Assembly: GCA_029260655.1 (NCBI GenBank)
Contig: JAJDCU010000053.1
Location: 1-64,000 of the forward strand
DNA from: Phycisphaeraceae bacterium
Lineage (GTDB): Bacteria; Planctomycetota; Phycisphaerae; Phycisphaerales; Phycisphaeraceae
Direction of reading: 5' to 3'
DNA length: 64,000 bases
The notes under the pieces are model-generated. The model saw only the letters and a list, made by a program, of their open reading frames with translations, was not told where the DNA came from and did no database searches. Made by a program: the position numbers and the translations under genes. Every line of letters begins with the position of its first letter. Position 1 is the stretch's first letter. Below, one piece after another: positions 61,041 through 64,000 of the stretch.

Positions 61041-63470
61041 TTAAGGCAAGGCCGGCGGCGTGCCCTTATTCCAATTGCCCAGGACGGTGTTCAGGTCATC
61101 GACCCCGACGAACCCGTCGCCGGAAGGGTCCGCCCTCGGGTCGCCGGGCGGGATGTTCTGGTTCCAGTTACCCAGCACCAAGTTCAGGTCATCGACACCG
61201 ACAAAGCCGTCGCCGTTAAGGTCGCCGTTCGGCCGGCCGAAGATGACATAGGTCACGCCGCGGTTATTGAATCCCCCCGGGTTTTCATCCATCTGCCCCG
61301 AAATTACCGCATCGGCAAACTCATCACCGTTCGCATCCATAAAGCTAAGCGCAGATCCGAGGAAGTCCGCACTTTGAGGATTGGGGTTCGAGAAAAAGAG
61401 ACCCTGCAACGGCCCGCCGTCGAGGTCGGCCAGATTCTTGAAACCCACAAGTTCATTGGCTCCGGATTGGCCAAAGACCAGATAGGCTTTGCCCGCATTA
61501 GGAGTGGTCGCGCCGGTATCGGGGTCCAGGCTCAGTCCAAAACGACCTGCGATTAAAAAGTCCGTCAGGCCATCGCCGTTAAAATCACCGGCACTTGAAA
61601 CATCTTCGCCGGAACGGTCGTGCCTGAGTGTACCCTTGAACACGGCGCCTTTGACTCTCATCGTGTCGGGGACGGGCAAACCGTTCGGATCCACCGGGGG
61701 ATTGCTAGACAGTGGGTCTGGGTCACCGATCGCGTATAGTTCTATCTCGCCCATCAAAGCTCCATCAGGATCATCGTGTGACCTGCCGTAGATCAAATAG
61801 GTTTCACCCCATTGCTGGAACTCTTCAGTCGCTTCTGGATTTACTAACGGGTTACTTGAGTAGGTAAGCCGATAATCTGCTGAAATCAAGATATCCCCGA
61901 CCAAGTCACCGTTGACATCACCGAGGTCGGCCACCGACCGACCGGAATGGTCAACAAAGCTTGTCCCATAGAAGATGATGCCCGTTGTACTAGGAATCAC
62001 GCCGTCTTTGCCAGGTGTACCATTCACCGTGTCACCGACTGTATTCAGGGGAATCGCACCGCTGATAGGGTAAGTGTTCCCAGGGGTTCCCGGGATTCCA
62101 TAAACCAGACAGCTTCGGCCTCGCTTATCTGGTATCGAAGCGCCGCCTAGAACATGTGCATAGGGGACACCTAGGAGGAGGTCGACCACGCCATCTTTGT
62201 TGAAGTCTCCAGCCGGGCTCATCGCCTCACCAACTCGATCACCCGCGTTAATCGGATTCGAGATTGTTATCCTTCCTAAAGGATCAGGATCGTCGGGATC
62301 ATCTACAGTACCCGTCGAAGCAATATTTGAGCTAGTGACACCCTGGAACACCGCTCCGGCGATCCTGTCTGGAAGGGCGGCCTCCTGCCCAGCAACTTTC
62401 ACACCATCAACATTTCTCAGCAACAATCTGCCTGTCAGCGGCTTGGGGTCGCTCAACGGCTTCCCATAAATCAGGTACGCCTCCCCGATTCGGATGGCTG
62501 AATCCTCCGGGCCATCACACCCCAAGGGTAGTGGATCTCCCACACAGCCACGATTCTTGTTCGCGAACAGGCCTCCGATCAGGAAATCGTCAAACCCATC
62601 GCCGTTGAAATCTCCCACCCCCGCTACATTTCCCCCCACAAAATCGCCGGTCGACACATAATTGGGATCCGTGGGAATGGGGCTGAGTCCGTTAATTTCC
62701 GCAACCACTTCTAATGCAGTCTTGCCTGCAAAAGCGGCTAAGGGCTTGGTGACGGAGGCTTCTGTGGCAGCCCCTTCGAAGACGGCTGAGCGGCCTGGGA
62801 GTGTATTGTTGCCCCCTGCGCCGTCTACCTCTGCCAACTCGTAGATCCCGAGCAACGGATCAGGACCGACTCTCGGTCGACCGTAGATAAGATAAACCCG
62901 CCCGGCACCGTTGAGCATCATCATAGGATCGTCTGGATCGACCACATCCGCCAAAGGGGCTCCGATCAGGATATCGTCAAAACCATCCCCGTTAACGTCA
63001 CCAGCAAAAGAGACAGCAAAACCCGCGTTTTCCCCAGCCTTATGTGAGAAAGGCGAGGTCAAAGTAAATATGTACGTGAGCGATCCCGCTACACCCTGGA
63101 AGCTCGCCCCCTCGTATGTCGCCCCCGCCGCCAGATCACCGATATCCGTTAGATCAACAAGGCTTTGATCTAAACTGAACCCCTGCCCCCCATAGACAAG
63201 ATGTGCCCTACCTTCCTGCTTACCCAGGGGACCCCAATTCGCGGCTCCGATCAAGATGTCATCTTTCCCGTCCCCATCAAAGTCCCCAGTAGTCGAGACC
63301 GATATTCCTGACTGTTCACCGCTGCTGCCGCCGAACTGATACCCGTGAACAGCGCTACCGATGTCATCCGGTATCGCTACGTTCGTGCCCGCGAAGCAAG
63401 GCGTGCTGGCGGCAGACCACGACATAAACGACACGATCATCAGACTTGTTGACACTTGTCGATACTTCAT
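61041..63470 (-). CDS. Exported FG-GAP repeat protein with dockerin-like tail
   Basis: An 809-residue protein. It has a signal peptide (to about residue 27, 'SFMSWSAASTPCFA') and then about seven FG-GAP/integrin-alpha-type blades. The calcium loops are clear: DFDGDGKDDILIGA, DVNGDGFDDILIGA, DFNGDGFDDFLIGG, DFNKDGVVDLLLGV, DVNGDLVGDILISA, DFNGDGLTDFLIAG and DANGDEFADAVISG. Two dockerin-like units end the chain (GDLNGDGFVGVDDLN and DPSGDGFVGVDDLN). No PEP-CTERM tail is present. ATG 63470 has AAGGAG eight bases upstream. It is a likely surface adhesion or binding protein. Confidence 0.9.
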   Translation of the reverse strand: MKYRQVSTSLMIVSFMSWSAASTPCFAGTNVAIPDDIGSAVHGYQFGGSSGEQSGISVSTTGDFDGDGKDDILIGAANWGPLGKQEGRAHLVYGGQGFSLDQSLVDLTDIGDLAAGATYEGASFQGVAGSLTYIFTLTSPFSHKAGENAGFAVSFAGDVNGDGFDDILIGAPLADVVDPDDPMMMLNGAGRVYLIYGRPRVGPDPLLGIYELAEVDGAGGNNTLPGRSAVFEGAATEASVTKPLAAFAGKTALEVVAEINGLSPIPTDPNYVSTGDFVGGNVAGVGDFNGDGFDDFLIGGLFANKNRGCVGDPLPLGCDGPEDSAIRIGEAYLIYGKPLSDPKPLTGRLLLRNVDGVKVAGQEAALPDRIAGAVFQGVTSSNIASTGTVDDPDDPDPLGRITISNPINAGDRVGEAMSPAGDFNKDGVVDLLLGVPYAHVLGGASIPDKRGRSCLVYGIPGTPGNTYPISGAIPLNTVGDTVNGTPGKDGVIPSTTGIIFYGTSFVDHSGRSVADLGDVNGDLVGDILISADYRLTYSSNPLVNPEATEEFQQWGETYLIYGRSHDDPDGALMGEIELYAIGDPDPLSSNPPVDPNGLPVPDTMRVKGAVFKGTLRHDRSGEDVSSAGDFNGDGLTDFLIAGRFGLSLDPDTGATTPNAGKAYLVFGQSGANELVGFKNLADLDGGPLQGLFFSNPNPQSADFLGSALSFMDANGDEFADAVISGQMDENPGGFNNRGVTYVIFGRPNGDLNGDGFVGVDDLNLVLGNWNQNIPPGDPRADPSGDGFVGVDDLNTVLGNWNKGTPPALP

Positions 63471-63879
63471 CGTTGACTCCTTCATGAACGGAAAATACAA
63501 GCGCACCAATCGCTCGCCCGTGGGTGTGGGTGTTCACACAACAAACACACCCGTGGACCTGTGAATAAGCACAGAATCCAACCCAAGGGTTAGTCATCCA
63601 CCGAACATGAATCGCCTTAAGACCCCGGCGACCCGGTCTCGAGCACTACGCCGCGCCCGCCCCTGTTCTTTTAGCAACACGATCTGACGTGTGTCGCAGA
63701 TACAATTCAATATGACAAAGTATTCCTGTGGTGTCAATAGGAATTTGCTCAGCGGCTAGAAAATTATTGCCTGATCGAGAAGCCGTGTAAATGTAATACC
63801 GAAGTTTCGAAAAAGACTTTGAGGCACGCCGTAAGCACACCATAGGATAAGTGCGTGTGAATAGGGTGTTCGGTAAAAA
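63471..63879. other. Interval without a recognisable gene
   Basis: About 410 bases between the FG-GAP gene and the truncated ABC gene. A 65-codon minus-strand reading (63646-63843) has no family match or ribosome site. A short AT-rich stretch at 63700-63800 may hold a promoter. Confidence 0.6.
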
Positions 63880-64000
63880 CTACTGCACCAGCCCCTTGGT
63901 CAATCTCATGAAGGCGGTTTCGAGGTTGACGCGGTCTTCTTCCAGGCGGGTCAGCGCGAAGCCTTCGGTGATGAGTTTCGCGGCGATGCGCGAGGGGTCT
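63880..64000 (-). CDS. ABC transporter ATP-binding protein, C-terminal fragment
   Basis: Only the last 39 codons are in the window; the gene continues past its right edge. The reading ends '...EGFALTRLEEDRVNLETA' then 'FMRLTKGLVQ' and TAG. The pattern 'R.E..LE.AF..LTKG' is the usual end of multidrug/polysaccharide-type ABC ATPases. The substrate cannot be judged. Confidence 0.7.
   Translation of the reverse strand, partial: DPSRIAAKLITEGFALTRLEEDRVNLETAFMRLTKGLVQ

Noticed and set aside
63646-63843. Minus-strand reading of 65 codons
   Set aside because: No supporting features beyond an open frame.

Overview
The window reads as chromosomal DNA of a high-GC planctomycete, most likely class Phycisphaerae. 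The evidence is a set of secreted proteins ending in PEP-CTERM tails (PEPASLALLGLGG type), secreted proteins ending in paired dockerin-like calcium motifs (GDLNGDGFVG type), planctomycete-style zinc ribbons (CGYDLRG...CPECG), an FHA/vWA giant acidic protein, and a house-keeping gene order of rpmF-plsX-fabH-fabD-fabG-acpP-fabF. The lineage is inferred from these traits; no marker phylogeny could be run. No CRISPR array, intact prophage or intact insertion sequence was seen.

Layout. 0.1-5.9 kb (minus): a three-gene operon of PilM and two membrane-anchored partners rich in Gly/Tyr/Met. 6.4-9.9 kb: a single-chain type IIG-like restriction-modification enzyme ending beside tRNA-Ala. 10.1-12.5 kb: a two-subunit sodium:solute symporter. 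12.6-14.1 kb (minus): a PadR repressor with a palindromic operator and a membrane protein it probably controls. 14.4-20.1 kb: the fatty-acid/phospholipid cluster. 20.2-25.8 kb: yidC, mnmE, smpB and an MFS transporter, tightly packed. 25.8-29.1 kb (minus): an overlapping operon of a TVP38-DUF547 fusion, a TIGR04283-type glycosyltransferase and a TIGR01777 oxidoreductase. 29.3-31.4 kb: uvrB. 31.4-35.4 kb (minus): two small membrane proteins and three PEP-CTERM proteins with shared ends and leaders. 35.9-39.7 kb: a small basic/coiled-coil protein, tRNA-Glu and the FHA-acidic-TM-vWA protein. 39.7-40.7 kb: a gene-free kilobase with a nested set of inverted repeats that looks like a structured RNA, plus an orphan terminator. 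40.7-45.5 kb: ndhC, thyA, folA, tRNA-Val, a hemolysin III homologue and a solitary OLD-family nuclease. 45.8-47.8 kb: a PEP-CTERM gene whose first codons copy EF-Tu, and a DUF5009-type membrane protein. 47.8-49.2 kb: a 1.4 kb gap with possible integrase debris. 49.2-53.1 kb: type III glutamine synthetase, a half-size EamA transporter, a tRNA-Cys with a long variable arm and two zinc-ribbon membrane proteins. 53.2-55.9 kb: ArsR repressor, CoA-disulfide-reductase/rhodanese and rhodanese-DUF2892. 55.9-63.5 kb: secreted dockerin-like, DUF1566 and FG-GAP proteins around an Mrp ATPase and a Spy-like protein. The last 121 bases hold the C-terminus of an ABC-transporter ATPase.

How the parts work together: the fab cluster with acpP supplies acyl chains; yidC, mnmE and smpB serve translation and membrane insertion; ndhC feeds respiration; thyA and folA close the folate-dTMP cycle; the ArsR operon probably handles persulfide/CoA-disulfide stress; and PEP-CTERM/dockerin-like proteins point to a large exported repertoire whose sorting enzymes (exosortase) lie outside the window. 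The most unusual items are the EF-Tu/PEP-CTERM chimera, the conserved leader of two PEP-CTERM genes, and the candidate structured RNA near 39.9 kb.
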